Shown: piece after piece, positions 11,396-23,768 of the stretch
Layout: each line of letters starts with the position of its first letter
How positions within the stretch are numbered: position 1 is the stretch's first letter
Assembly: GCA_030490835.1 (NCBI GenBank)
Contig: CM059971.1
Span: 4,942,007 to 5,006,006, forward strand
Reading direction: 5' to 3'
DNA: 64,000 nucleotides
DNA from: Annona cherimola
Taxonomy: Eukaryota > Streptophyta > Magnoliopsida > Magnoliales > Annonaceae
The notes under the pieces: generated by a model
What the model was told of the DNA's origin: nothing
Database searches by the model: none
What the model saw: only the letters and a program-made list of their open reading frames with translations
Translations under genes and position numbers: made by a program

Positions 11396-11647
11396 TAAAA
11401 ATAATATACTATACTAAGTATATAAATCTAGCAGTTTTACCCTTATAATGCGTAGTTGCTCATTTGTTGGCTGATTATGCATCGGGTAGCATTCTTTTTC
11501 TTTTATCACAGAGAAACTGTGTATAAATAATTTTTTATTAATGAAATATTCTGCTAATTCTATGTCTTCACCCTCTACCTAATTAGAAAATCAGAGGACG
11601 GTAGGATAGTGATTATTCACACTTTTCATAAAAAATTTGCTACTAAA

Positions 11648-11920
11648 GGTATGTTTGGGAAGTGATAAAACTTATGGATGAAAATTTTTTGTGTAAAAAT
11701 TTATGAATTAGAAGGAAATAATGTAATATGATAGAGATAATGATAATTAATAAAGAGAATAAAGTTAAAATAAATAAGTTATATATATTGATAGTTGTGT
11801 AGAAATGATTAAAAAGTAAGATAATTGTATGTGAAGATGTGTAAAATGATTTTAAAAAAAAAATTGTGGAGAGTAAAAAATTTTAAATTAAAAATTTTTG
11901 GTTTAAGAAATCTTCATGCC
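11648..11920. mobile_element. Family A Tourist-like MITE copy
   Basis: The copy starts GGTATGTTTGGGAAGTGATA and carries the family body in forward orientation (ATAAAGAGAATAAAGTTAAA near 11752, AGTTGTGTAGAAATGATT near 11803). Its right end GGCATGAAGA (inverted) is weak, so the boundary and TSD are not certain. Confidence 0.55.
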
Positions 11921-12184
11921 GGAAGATAGTTAAAAAAAATAGAAGCAACTAATTTAAAGAATGCTGATATGTGTCTAGATATGGCTGAGTCCGTATAAAG
12001 CCAGTACTCAATAGCGATTTTATTTTAGTTGTAAAACTATATAAGTAGCCAAATTTCAATTATATACAGTAGATTTCGTTGACACTTATCATGCGTTTTC
12101 TTGTAATAGTATTGGAAAATCTACTTGTCCGAAATAGTTGAAATTTTTAATGAGGGAACTTTTTGATTTGATGGTATTAAACGT

Positions 12185-12430
12185 CTGCTTGGTAAGGTTT
12201 TTTTTTTAAACTTTTTTTTCACTCCTCAGGTATCTTTTGATACGATTTAATATCTTAATTATTTGATTATATTAATTTTCAATTATTATTATTTTTCACA
12301 TTTCAATTTTTTTTACATATTTTCAAACAACTATTCATTCCCTTTTATTTCTGTTCTCTTTAATCCTAATTACTATGCTTATCATATCACATCACTGTCA
12401 AAAGCTTTTAGTCCACTTCTTTTTTTTAAC
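12185..12430. mobile_element. Degenerate family A Tourist-like copy, reverse
   Basis: Words of the reverse family body are recognisable (TTTCAATTATTATTATTTTT, ACAACTATTCATTCCC, TTCTCTTTAATC, CATATCACATCA, AAAGCTTTTAG), but both termini have decayed. Confidence 0.4.
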
Positions 12431-13085
12431 CTCCTACGAAATGAATTAGAAAAATGTGAAAGGCAATTGCGGCGCCAGCGAAAAGGATGTGAAATAGCGC
12501 CATGCTTGGATCGGATCCCATATTTACGATTTCGACCTGAATTACAGATGTGAACATTTGGTCTTGTTTGAAAAATAGTAGGAGCAGTTGGCCTATCTTA
12601 CTAAATAGACAGGGGCCTGTTGTCTTCTTTTAGATAAGTGGAAGTTTATAGTCTCCAGGTGAATGGGTTTAATATGTAATATCAAATGTCGAGGTGTATA
12701 ATATCAATTAAAAAATATAAAAGACAATGATAGGGTAAAAAATAAGTATATTTTGTTGAAAATATAATGATCAGACAAGGTAAAACTATCGTAATTGATG
12801 TGCATCTATTATTATAAACTTTCCATAACAAATTTTTATTTCTAATCAATCAGTGAGAAGGATGAGGATGCCGTTAATTTTGGAGGCTTTTATCCGAGTA
12901 GTTCCGTAAATGTATCGACAGTCTGGTGTTCATGACTTCTTGGCACCCATGCAAGGACTATTTTCATACATCATCTTTGTAGTTGTGACAACCAACCCAT
13001 GTGATGGAAACGAAAGTCAAACATCCTTACTCATTTATGTGGAAGAGGACCACAAAACGCACTTATCTGTGATATTAAAAATCTG
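12431..13085. other. Intergenic, nothing recognised
   Basis: An 84-codon plus ORF (12910-13164) has no recognisable domain and its end lies inside a degenerate MITE. No splice or RNA signals were supported. Confidence 0.35.
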
Positions 13086-13615
13086 TTTGGGAAAATGTAA
13101 AAATAAAAAAAATAATTTAATTTTTCCTACGCGCATTTTCATGTCATATCATTTGATACCTTAACTACGCAGCCAAGCATTCCATTTTTTTTCTATTATT
13201 TTTTATTAGTTATTTTTTTCTATTATTAATCCAACCTTTCAATATCTTTTATATATTTCTACCCAACAGTAGTTGTGTACATATTTTAACTTGATTCTCT
13301 TTACTAACAACTATAATAATAATAATAATTATTATTATTATTATTATCATCATATTATTTCATTCTTTCACTTTTTAAAAATTTTTAAAATTTAAAGCTT
13401 TTGTAATGTAATGAACTTGAAGACGATATGAATGAATCGAATGTCAATGTAATTTTATTTTTCCTTGCAAATAAAATAATTGAAAAGTAGGATAATTACA
13501 GAGAAGATGCGAAAAATAATTTAACAATAAGGTAGTTATAGATGGTGAAAAATTTTAGATTAAAAAGCTTTGAAAAATTTTAGGTGTAAACAAACCTAAA
13601 ATTGGAAAAAAAAAT
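13086..13615. mobile_element. Composite of degenerate family A MITEs
   Basis: The left edge CTGTTTGGGAAAATG and the right edge CAAACCTAAAA look like Tourist termini. The first two thirds read in reverse family orientation and the last third (from about 13440) forward, suggesting two nested or dimerised copies. A (ATT)n microsatellite occupies the middle. Confidence 0.4.
13314..13349. repeat. (ATA/ATT)n microsatellite
   Basis: TAATAATAATAATAA followed by TTATTATTATTATTATTAT makes a trinucleotide run that is itself self-complementary. Confidence 0.9.
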
Positions 13616-13851
13616 TTTAGGTCGTATAACTTAGGTCAGGTTAAGCCTGGCTCGCAAAACCTGCTTTTACTTTCTAAAAGAAATATATTATATTTTTATA
13701 TTTTTCTTAATTTAATTAGACTATATTATTATTATTTTTACTACTAGTACTATTCTACTACTGTCTAGATAACAGTTTATATGTATATGAAATTTTAAAC
13801 CTACAATTTTTGACTTAGGCAAACATTCGCTAACTCTGACTTTAACTATAT

Positions 13852-14880
13852 AAACAAAAATGCTTCTATGAAATCTCTTTTCTAGGTATCCAATTTCATT
13901 TTCAATATTTTAATGGTCGATGAAAAATTTACTTCATCTATTGTATTTAACATCATTTATAGCATTTTAGGAACTCTTTCTCTTGTCTAATATCACTGTG
14001 TATAAGCCCCATCTACAAATGTATAAAATCAATGTAATAAAAATAATTTAATGTTAAATGTCAATTTTAAAGTTATACTTTCAACATCTAAACAGTTAAA
14101 AATATCATTTCTATGTAAATAAGTTATTCTATAAAGTATTATTATATTATAATACATATATGAATGGATATAAGCATTTTTACTAATTTACACATAAATA
14201 TATACCTATATTTGAGCAAATGTGGCCCATGAGTATATTTAATTGAAATTTGGTCTCGTAGCTAAATAAATAATTTTGAATATAATGACTAGATTGAATT
14301 TTTTATTAAGTATTAAAAATTTAAATTTTAAAATTAGGTTAATTTAAACATACTCACTATCTTTGCCCTTAATTAAAATGTACCACTAAGTTTGAAAACT
14401 TTCACATATACCCATTAAGTGTTTCATTAATTTTAAATATGCCTAATATGCTAGTTAGGAATATTTAATAATTTTAAAGTCTCAAAATACCTATAATTGA
14501 TTTAACATCCATTGTCATTAGTGTCATATCCAAACTGTTAGAACTCATTTTGCGTAGCTTTTCTCTCAAGATGGATGAATTTTCATCATATCGTTTAATT
14601 TCTATCATAGATAAATGACTATTATTATTAAATAATAAGGGGCATTTTTGATATTTTTTATGATCAATAATAGTGATTTTTAGTTGTGCCTGACAAAATG
14701 GGTATAGATGAAATTTCACTCATACTTAATTGCTATATATGAAAATCTTCAAACTTAACGAGTATATTTGTAATTAAGGGCAAATGTAGCGGAATATATT
14801 TAAAATTATTCTTTTAAAATTTAAAGGAGTTATATGGAACCGCTTCTAAACCTGTTACATAAATAGGATTAAAGTGTAGC
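13852..14880. repeat. Family C copy split by a Mutator-like insertion
   Basis: The left part (AAATGCTTCTATGAAATCTC) to 14335 and the right part (14822-14880, with GGAGTTATATGG and GCTTCTAAACCTG) are the two sides of one family C element. They match the copy at 10862-11395 in order. The element at 14336-14811 separates them. Confidence 0.5.
14336..14811. mobile_element. Mutator-like element, 10-bp TSD, nested in family C
   Basis: Starts AGGTTAATTTAAACATACTC; the inverted right end is GAATAATTTTAAATATATTC. TTTTAAAATT is exactly repeated at 14326-14335 and 14812-14821, although it is low-complexity. The TIRs continue inward with TTTGCCCTTAATTA and AAGTTTGAA on both sides for about 90 bp. An 81-codon minus ORF inside has no domain. 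Confidence 0.65.
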
Positions 14881-15079
14881 ACAAACAAAGTTACAAGGTT
14901 AGGATTTTTATGAACCCAAAGTTACACCCACGTTACCATCTTCGTTGTCTCCATCCCACCTCATTGGTGAGCAAGCCCAAAGATGATACATGTAAGCTCC
15001 CATCTTTAGTCTTGACCTGTCGGGACTGTTTTGACACATATGGCCAATCATTTCTAAAATCAGCAATCACATGCTTGGT

Positions 15080-15335
15080 TGAAGACTTGAAAAATATCAT
15101 CCCACGAGAAGGCTTCTCGAGAGCATATATATTTAGAATTATTTAATTTAGTAGCATATTAATTTTCATCCAAATCAAACTTGTGTATAAGGTCCATTTT
15201 AAAATGATACAAAATTAATATAATAAAATACTTTAATGTAAATATTAATTTTAGAGTTGTATTCAACATCTAAGCCATCAAAAATATATTTTTATATAGA
15301 TAAATTATTCTATAAAGTATTATTACATTTTCTGA
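15080..15335. repeat. Family C fragment
   Basis: The stretch carries the family core (AATATAATAAAATACTTTAA, TCAACATCTAAGCCATC, TATTCTATAAAGTATTATTA) without the terminal zones, so it is a partial copy. Confidence 0.4.
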
Positions 15336-15488
15336 CATTTAAGACTTATTTTGCAATGAAGCGCACTGTAATTATGGTGCACTTCGTGTACACTGGACAG
15401 GTTCTATATACATATATTTTGCTAATGTACAATATAAAATTTAATAGCATACATCAAAAGCCCATTGGAGACACTAAACTCCATGAAT

Positions 15489-15663
15489 TTTTTTTTTAGA
15501 AGATAATGCTCCATCAGTAATAGGAAAGATAAAACTCCCCGCCCACAGTCGGAGGGGGGAGAGGTGGAATCATGACTCCCGCAACAGGGAGATTCGAAAA
15601 CGGCGCAGACAACCTAAAAGCCATTGGGCGTGCCAACTGAGCTGCGAACAGTTGGCCTACCAG
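15489..15663 (-). mobile_element. tRNA-derived SINE
   Basis: On the minus strand the head reads TAGGCCAACTGTTCGC, then an A-box-like AGCTCAGTTGG near 15640 and a B-box-like TTTTCGAATCTC near 15590. The 3' end is an A9 tract (15489-15497 as T). These are the internal RNA polymerase III promoter boxes and poly(A) tail of a tRNA-derived SINE. It does not fold as a full tRNA, so it is not a tRNA gene. No target duplication was identified. Confidence 0.6.
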
Positions 15664-15837
15664 CATATATTTAGCATAATTAAGAAATAAATATGAAAGT
15701 GAGACTCATAAAATTCTTATTAATTATTTTAAATGATGTAATTAATGCAGTCGTGAATTGGAAAGGTTGCACGCATTAATCGCATAGCAGCAGTAAAGGT
15801 TGGAACGGCAGGATTGATGACGCCGCGTGGGGTCTAG

Positions 15838-15867
15838 GAGAAGGAGAAGGAGAAGGAGAAGGAGAAT
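15838..15867 (+). repeat. (GGAGAA)5 microsatellite
   Basis: Five near-perfect hexanucleotide units sit at the edge of a small GC-rich patch (15770-15835). Confidence 0.85.
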
Positions 15868-16129
15868 GAAGAGTATGGGTTTAAGAAAACAAAACTACTC
15901 CCGGTAAAAGTAAAAAGTTTGGATAATTTATTGTAATTTTTATGGGAAATTTTATCTCATGTACCACCCAAATGCAAATACTTATTTTTATATTAATTTT
16001 TTATTTCATATCTATAATTTGATTATTTTCTTGTATTATTCAGCATAACTATTCTATCTACTATTTTATCCATTCGTTATCATGGGCCATGCTCTATTAC
16101 AACCGGCTACCCAGCAAACTTATTTTTAA

Positions 16130-16375
16130 TATTTTTTTAGTTTTCCTAATAGAACTTTTAATCTGTATATTTCTATAAATTAATTTTTATTATTTTTAGA
16201 AATATGTATGTATTTCTTAGATTTTTAAACACGAGTATTTTATTCATTTTCATTGGGTAGAAAATGATTAGAATATACTTTGTGCTTACAAATAAAAAAC
16301 CTATATGTCTCCAAAAATGATAAAAATTATTTTCTAAATTAAATATACCTACATTAAATGCTTTACAAAAAAACA
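16130..16375. repeat. Degenerate family B MITE
   Basis: The order AGAACTTTTAATCTG, ATGTATGTATTT, AAAAATGATAAAAATT, AAATTAAATATACC matches the interior of the family B copies at 5522-5911 and 16810-17181. The termini are lost. Confidence 0.4.
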
Positions 16376-16660
16376 AAAAAAAAATTAAAAAGATACATTT
16401 CATCCCGCGTCGATCATATCTTTCCGTTCCATTCTCTTTACGTATGTACAAACTGGAACAACACGGCTGTGACTGTAACGTGGTCCAAAGACTATCGTAC
16501 AGGCCGACCCGTTTCACGAACCAACCGTTTCCAAGGAAGAAATCCAAATTTTTCGGGGCCCAAAATGGTAGAACGGCGTCGCGTCCCAAGTCCCAACTTC
16601 GGGATAATTTATATCTTACGAAACTTCAACCTTTTTAATTTCTAATATTTTCATGCTTAA

Positions 16661-17321
16661 GGGGTTTTTTTTACACCAACAACTTTTAACTATTGTAACT
16701 GATTTATTTTTTAATTATTTTTTACTTCTTCTTATATAATTATCTTACTTTTCAATCATTTCTACTCAACTACACGCACGCTCGCGCGCGCACACACATA
16801 TATCTCTAAGGAGACTGTTTCGATGCACCTTGATGCATTGAAATTTTAGTGCATGAGGGTGTAAAACAATAATTATATATATATATTTTTTAAAATTTTT
16901 TTTATACGAAAGTTAACCTATATGTATTTAATTTATATATTTTTTGAAAATATATAAATATTTTTTATTTTTTGAAACAACAGTATTTTAGTTACCTAAA
17001 AATGGCTAAAATATCATTGTTTTTAAAAAATAAAAATATATATACACATATCCAAAAATGATAAAATTTAACTTATAGAATAATACAACTAGCTTAACAC
17101 TTTTATTAAAAAATTTTAAAAATATATATAAAAAATGAAGTTTTGCAACCTAATGCATTATGGTGCATTGAAACATTCTCCTATACGTAATTTATCTATT
17201 TTACTTTATCATCTTTTCTCATTGTCATTACTCATATTATACCACATTATTTTCTCATATTTCAAAAATTTTTACATAAAAAACTCTGCATCAAAAGTTT
17301 TATTATATCCTAAACACACCC
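16661..17321. mobile_element. Family A Tourist-like MITE (reverse), split by family B
   Basis: The right terminus inverted is GGGTGTGTTTAGG followed outside by TTA (17322-17324); the left terminus is GGGGTTTTTTTTACACC preceded by TTAA. The body reads in reverse family orientation from TTTTTTAATTATTTTTTACT to the break at 16800 and resumes after 17190 with TTTATCTATTTTACTTTATC. A (CG/CA)n patch lies at the break. Confidence 0.6.
16810..17181. mobile_element. Mutator-like MITE (family B) nested in a Tourist MITE
   Basis: The termini GGAGACTGTTTCGATGCACC and, inverted, GGAGAATGTTTCAATGCACC match at 18 of 20 bases. Flanking 9-mers TATCTCTAA (16801-16809) and TATACGTAA (17182-17190) share 7 of 9. 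The insertion divides the family A copy around it. No ORF of note inside. Confidence 0.7.
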
Positions 17322-17334
17322 TTATATGAAATAC

Positions 17335-18300
17335 ACTTGATTTATTATATTCAGTAATATTTATATTATCATAAAAATTTTCACTTGTCTAATATCACCT
17401 TACATGGCTCCAAACAATAAATGTATAAATTCAATAAAATAAAATAATTTAATACTAAATATCAATTTTAGAGTTGTATCTCCAACATCTAAATCATCTA
17501 AAATATTATTACTACATGGTAAATGAGTATACTCTTATATGTAAACACATATGAAATTTTTTTATAATTTATACATGAATATATAGTAGTCTCTTTTAGA
17601 AAGATTTTCTCAATACAATAGTATTATTAAAGTGAATTGCTACATTCATCCAAATTTGAGCCCCATCTTGCAATTTTATGTCAAATTGAATATGTCCATT
17701 AGTTTTATTATCCTGTATGTAGTTAAGAAGAAAAAATCATTTTCATTCATGATTAGTATCATTCTCAAAATTGAGTGTAACTTAAGACTATTTTAAAATT
17801 ATTAAAAATTATTTATTTATTATAAGGATTTAAGTTCCAATTCAATATCTAAACTATCTAAAATATATATCCAACCTAGAATAATGATTCCATATAATTT
17901 AATAAAATTTTAAAACTTTGGTGAACGGATGCATGTGATATTTTAAACTTATACATGTTCTTGTATAACTTTACAAGATATGACCCACACAACTTCGGTT
18001 GATCTGATTTTAAGCATTTTAGTAAAATGAATAAGTTGAATATGGTAGACAGGTTGGATTTACGTAAAATGAATTGAATTTTAAATAAAAGGACAAGATG
18101 GAGCTCACAATTTAACGGATGTACTTATTCACCTTCGTAGGAGGGATGTACTGAAAATAACCTTTTTCAGCAAATATTTGATTGGAATGAAACTTCACAT
18201 CATAGCTAAAATAGTGATTTTTTATAAGATAAAATAATTATATTAAATACAATGAATATAGTGAATTTCTTGTCAAGCACTGAGATATTAAAATTGAAAA
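17335..18300. repeat. Family C-related AT-rich repeat, decayed
   Basis: Family words recur (TTCACTTGTCTAATATCACC, AATGTATAAATTCAATAAAA, CCAACATCTAAATCATC, ACATGGTAAATGAGT, GAATTTCTTGTCAAGCA), but the order is disturbed and the ends are unclear. Confidence 0.35.
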
Positions 18301-18361
18301 TAGTTACACCAAACCCATGATAAGTGTTTATTTTATATCCAATCCATGCAAGCTGCACAAT

Positions 18362-19215
18362 GGGTGAAAATAGGATTAAGTTGACTTATAACCAGCCTCG
18401 TCTCGATTTTACAAAGGGATAGAGATTTTGATTCCGTAGGACAGGGCGAGGTTAGATTCTAGATCCATGCTTCAATTCTAGGGATGGGACGGGGCGACCA
18501 TGTTCCGATCCTACTTGTCCTGTAAACTTAAATTATTTTATAAATTATATGACTTATTTATGTAAATGCAGTTCTATTAGATAAATATTTTTATCTTTTT
18601 AATTTATTAATATAAATATGGTTTATATGGATGTACATTTAACTTTATAATTTGTTTATATGTATAAATTTTTATTTCCTAATTGCATACATGTTCAAGT
18701 TATGCTCTTTGCATGACTTATGAATAAAATAAAATATATTATCTATATTGTTTATATCTTTCAAAAATGAATATTTTTATTTTGTAATTTAGTAGTTTTA
18801 ATTGTACTTCAATATTTAAATCTTTGCTATTTTTTGAAAGTTGATAAACATATTCATTAAGGCCAAGATGCAAATGAAATTATTAAAAAATTTTCACTAA
18901 TGTTTTATTATGTCAATTGTGTTTTATTCAACTAAATAGTAAAATATTAAAATATTTAACCTTTAATTTTATCGTAGATGTAAGTTTATACTGCTATTTA
19001 TATAAATTCTTAAACTTTGACCTGCTTTTTAACTCAATCCATTGTTTCAAAACCAACTCGACGTTCATCTTGAGACCTACTAAAGAAAAGTGAGGGTCGA
19101 ATTGACCTTGTCTCAACTCGGTATAAAAAGTCATGTCAAACAAAGTTTTTTAAATATAGAATTAGAGTTGGGCATATCCTAACTCGTCTCGACTCGTCTT
19201 GATTTATATGTACAC
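18362..19215. repeat. hAT-type element related to 3536-4365, reverse orientation
   Basis: The segment near 19000-19080 (TTAAACTTTGACCTGC, CAATCCATTGTTTC, TTGAGACCTACT) is the reverse complement of words found near 3675-3735 of the hAT element in the LINE, and GC-rich sub-terminal zones occur on both sides. The left end resembles TGGGTGAAAATAGG. No clear TSD. Confidence 0.4.
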
Positions 19216-19604
19216 TTGCTTAGATCTTTCCTTCCACTAAATTTGATATAATTTTTAATTTTCTTTGGTATTTTATTTGGATTTTTGAAAATGAATAAAA
19301 ATTAAAAACTATCACATTTAATATGGAGAAGATCTGAGTGAGACCCACATAGGTATTATAAAAAATTTCCCCCAAAAACGACCCTTCATGCGATAAAAAG
19401 TCCTATATATATTGCCTCCCATCCAATAGAATGCCTCAACTGCATTTATTCCTAACCTAGAAAAGCCAAAATCAAACATTAAAGTAAGCATGCATACAAA
19501 ATAAAAAAAACGGATATTTTTTCACTTAAAATTTATTTAATTCTTGTTCTCAAAGAAAAATTATTTAATTTGAAATAAAACTTAATGATTGCATGGATGC
19601 TTAG

Positions 19605-19735
19605 AATGGGACCTAGTTGAGCTAGTGGATAAAATTTTCCAGTCCATACGATGATCGATTTGGCTAGGGTGGAATCCCAATATTGTAGCCTTGTATTGTG
19701 TTAATTAAAAATATATTTTAAGTTAAAATAAAAGA
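19605..19735 (+). repeat. Possible decayed SINE
   Basis: GTTGAGCTAGTGG (near 19616) resembles a pol III A box and GGGTGGAATCCC (near 19667) a B box at the right spacing. The match is loose, with no clear tail or duplication. Confidence 0.25.
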
Positions 19736-19978
19736 TAATGCACCATCAGACCAAATAATATATTTGGCTATATTGGAATTATACATCGAAGGTTAAGTAA
19801 AACTAGAAGATGTAAGCAATAATATTTTAGTTTTATAGAGATAGGCAATAAGATATTTCATAATAAATATGCATTCAAGTTCTTCCTCTACAAGAAAATT
19901 TCTGTAGCTAATGTGAATAGTATTTGCAGTCAAATAAAAATCACTATATATAATATTATAATAAAACTTGGAAATATT

Positions 19979-20283
19979 GGATGTGTTCGGCTACATATAA
20001 AACTTTTCAAATTGAACAATTTTCAATTTAAAACTTTTCACATTCTACAACTATCTTTTTTTTTAAAAAAAAATTATTTTTTTACATTTTTCTATATAGC
20101 TACTCCACAATTTAACCATTTTTATACAACTATTCATACAATTAACATATATATTTTAACTTTATTCTTTTTTACTTTTCATAATTATCCCTATCATATC
20201 ATATCACATAACATAATTTTCTCTCATTTCAAAAACCTGTATACAAATTTTTTTCTAAAAGTTTTATGATTTTCCAACCACAC
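19979..20283. mobile_element. Family A Tourist-like MITE (reverse), nested
   Basis: Left end GGATGTGTTCGGCTAC and inverted right end GTGTGGTTGGAAAATC are Tourist termini. The body shows the reverse family order (ACTTTTCACATTCTACAACT, TTTTACATTTTTCTATATAG, CCTATCATATCATATC). It lies between the left CACTA arm and the LTR. Confidence 0.6.
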
Positions 20284-20289
20284 TTATAG

Positions 20290-23216
20290 TGTAATACCCT
20301 AGGTATTAGAAACTATATAAATCAATGGTGATATGTATAATGTAGTCTGAGAAGCTAGATGATAATAAGATTTTGATGAATCAAAGATTGAAAATGTGAA
20401 AGATTATACAAGTTATGGCGAATGGTACAATTCTAGTTATTGAGAAATGGATGCGTGAATTTCAAAAATTAGCTTGATAGATGCTTGGTATGGATTTCCA
20501 CATGTTTGTTAGATGATTGTGGATATGCGGAAACCCTTGACTTGATTGAATGATAAATATTTGAGAATTGACCTTTGTATGTGGACTTCTAACTAAGTAA
20601 GGGCATTATTTGAAGTTGATTCATTTTAAAATGTGTTTTCCATAGGGTGATATGCCTAACATGTTGGTAATGGTTATATATGGTTATATGCGAGATTTGA
20701 ATGATAAATTTGGATGTATGACGAAAAGGAGCCTAATTGTATAGTTAAGCCCCAAAAAATTATGATATTAAAAATGACCAAGAGTTATTAATGAGAGCTA
20801 TAATTTACAAGAGAATGATTGTAGATATGATTGAAATTTATTCATGATGCTTCGTAATAAAATTGAAATGATGACTTTGAGCATTGAGTCATTTGGGGTT
20901 AATGGTGAAAATTCGGTGAGAAATGAACTTAATTGGAAAAATTTTGGAAATAATGTAGAATATGATAGTTTCTAGCGTGGATGAGATTCTAGATTTATAT
21001 GTGATGCACAAAAAGTGATTTTAGAGGCAACAGAGGTAATATATGTAATTTGGGCCAATAAGACCCATTGTATAAGTGAAACGGCTAAAGATTTGATGTG
21101 GCCGGTCAAATTTTATATAAAACATGTTTTGAGTAAATAAACAACATGAACGTGATATTATAATAATAAGATATATTTATGAATGATTGGTTTAGTATTT
21201 GGATACATTTTTGCATTATCTAGTTATACATGTTGTGAACAGATGAAAGTTATCAGTAAGTTGTGTAGTAAAATGCATGTCATATTTTGTGGTAATCGAA
21301 TTTTAAGCTAAAATTTTGTAAAGACATAGTACTTGAAGTTAGAAATCCACACAAAAAAATCGCCTCAATTGGAGTTGTCTAGAGAAAGTTATAGACAAAA
21401 AGGTTCGAGATAGCTGAAATTGGGGCGTTTATGGGCCCATACGGTTAAACTGTGCGATTTCTAGAATTACACGGGCAAACCGGTGTAGGAATCTATTTTA
21501 ACCGAGGACGGTCCGAACCCATCCCATTTTCATGTCATTTCTATCCTTTCTTCCTCCCCATCAACCTAGCTCTCTACACCCATAAAAAACTACTCAAAAG
21601 TGCTTGATTCCACATGGTTTTGCATCAAGAGAGCTTGATAAATCAAGAAGAAAGCTTGGAGCTTTGGAGATTCTTGAAGAAAAATGAATTTAAAGCAAGT
21701 AGGTTGTTTATTTTGAAATAAATGATGGATTTGAGTTGCAAATGATGTGTTTTGATGTTTGCTTATGAGCATCGATTTTTGTTGAATGATTTGATTAGAT
21801 TTTCACGATTTAGGCTTTTGTAGAGATTTTTGAGAGGTTGGAACTCGGGGGTTTTGATAGAAATGCAAGTGGTTAGAAGTGATGTTGTATGATATTATGA
21901 TGTGTTGGGTGAAATCCTATGAATTTTGAATGATTTGGGCATGATTTCTATATAACACCTATTATGTTCAACAAAATGCCTAAGTGAGGGTAAATGTGTG
22001 AGAATGACATATGAATGAGCATCTAGAACTTTGTGAATGCAAATGATGTATTGAGCATGTTTGGGACATGTGAGATAGTAAATAATTTGAAATGGAACTC
22101 GTGATGGGGTTGATGTGCATTTGTTATATATTTTAAAATGAAGGTTTGAACTTGTTCTTAAGGATATATGTTAATGGATGTTAAAATTATGTAATTCTCA
22201 TGTTGAGATAGTAATGGAGGCTTGGTTTAGATGAATGAATGAAAGACTAATTGATGAGTGATCTATTGGCTAAGTTTGCATATTTAGATAGATTCTGGGA
22301 GGGTTTGATGTTAGATTTTGTATACAACATATTGATTTTGATTCGATTTGGGGCTAGGCCCTTTGATAACAGTTTGATTATTTGTTTTGACATAGTTTTG
22401 TGAAACCACATGGTGGATACTTTGTGAAATGAGTATGTAATGGTATTGTACAACTAATGACACATGATTTTGGCATGAGTGATGCATATGTATGGTTTGC
22501 ATAGGGTTGTTCATAGCCCGTTATTGACATAAGAACAAGATTGTTCATGGCTCTTAATGGACGTGAGGTTGGTTTGGTTTTACACATGTGCTTGTGGCAT
22601 GACATGATTGCGTTGGATTAGTGAGAGCCTAATGTTTGCATTCCATGTGTTGGCATGATATATGATAAATTTTAGCATAGATTTGCCATTATTTTTATTG
22701 ATCACATCTACTTACTAAGTTTTCCCAACTCATGTGTCTATTTTTGACATTTTTAGCAAGATTGACACTGCAGACACTTAGCTATAAGCTATGTTATGAA
22801 GCTGATGTGGAATGTTTCATGTAAAAGTCATATTAGCTTTGGGTTATGGTTATTTGAGGCTTATGTATATGTGAGATAGGGTATATACCATATGATTAAT
22901 TGTGAGATATATTTGTATATTAGAAATGAGTTATGGATCTATGGCCTGTTGACGCCTTATTAATGTGTTTAAGAATTATAATTGTGTATTTTACTTTTAT
23001 TGAGATGTAAATGATAAAAACTGATTGAAATTTATTTGGTTTTATTGTCACATGTCTAAATGATGAATTAGTAGCGGATATCCAGAGTTGCTACAAGTAG
23101 ATTTTTATACATTTGCAGTCATTTACTTTCAAAATTATGACAAATCCTAGGAAAATGCTGCCAGATATCTGCTGTAGTGACCGCCGATCCAAGGCAATGG
23201 CCAGCGGGGCGCTACA
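20290..23216 (+). mobile_element. Probable solo LTR of a Ty3/gypsy-type element
   Basis: Begins TGTAATACCC, a common start of plant gypsy LTRs, and ends GGGGCGCTACA. The flanking pentamers TATAG (20285-20289) and CATAG (23217-23221) match at four of five. The 2.9-kb interior has no long ORF, primer site or polyprotein remnant and has the G/T-rich plus strand typical of such LTRs. An alternative end TTGCTACA at 23094 gives a poorer duplication. It is long for an LTR, so the call is tentative. Confidence 0.5.
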
Positions 23217-23595
23217 CATAGCACCTATAATTGCATTTGTCCATATGCAACCATTTTATTTGCGCATATACTTGTTTGTAGCAGCTAAATTCAGATTAAT
23301 TATATGCAGTCAAACTAATTGATGCGATATTTAAGAAAATTTATTGCAGTGTTCTCTTTCTAATTTTATGTTTTTCATTGTCAATGCAAGATCAAATCTT
23401 TTGGTGCATAAACATTATAAGAAAGGAAAGTTTATACGTATATATAGAGTACAGACTACATTCTCAATCAAAGAAGGTCCAAAAAGTACCGCAGCTTGCT
23501 TAACAAAAAGGGAAAAGAGAAAAACAGAGCAGTTCACACAAGCACATTGAACTCATAGAAGAGAGTGACTAAAAGCTAATAAGGGGGAGGTGGGT

Positions 23596-23737
23596 TTACG
23601 ACTTCTTCACTAGCAATGGACCGACATTGTCACCCACTGCTTTGTTGTGCTTCACGTGGCTTCCATCGCAGAGTGGGAAGGTTCCAGACCTCCAACACCT
23701 GCACATTTATTATCCATCCACATCAAATTGCACGAGC

Positions 23738-23768
<31 letters not shown>

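Larger units (their letters stand above)
19886..23351. mobile_element. CACTA-type element with nested insertions, TSD TTC
   Basis: The left end CTCTACAAGAAAATT and inverted right end CACTGCAATAAATTT fit the CACTACAAnAAAA type of plant CACTA TIRs, with one change in the first five bases at left. TTC flanks both sides (19883-19885 and 23352-23354), the 3-bp duplication expected. The element proper is only about 230 bp (19886-19978 plus 23222-23351), with inner words such as TGCAGTCAA on both sides. The rest is a Tourist MITE and a probable solo LTR inserted in it. No transposase. Confidence 0.65.

Noticed and set aside
16173..16645. 138-codon minus ORF and overlapping plus ORFs
   Set aside because: They straddle a family B MITE and a short GC-richer patch, with no domain or splice logic.
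20290..23094. Alternative end of the solo LTR at TTGCTACA (23094)
   Set aside because: The pentamer after it (AGTAG) matches the left flank TATAG poorly compared with CATAG after 23216.
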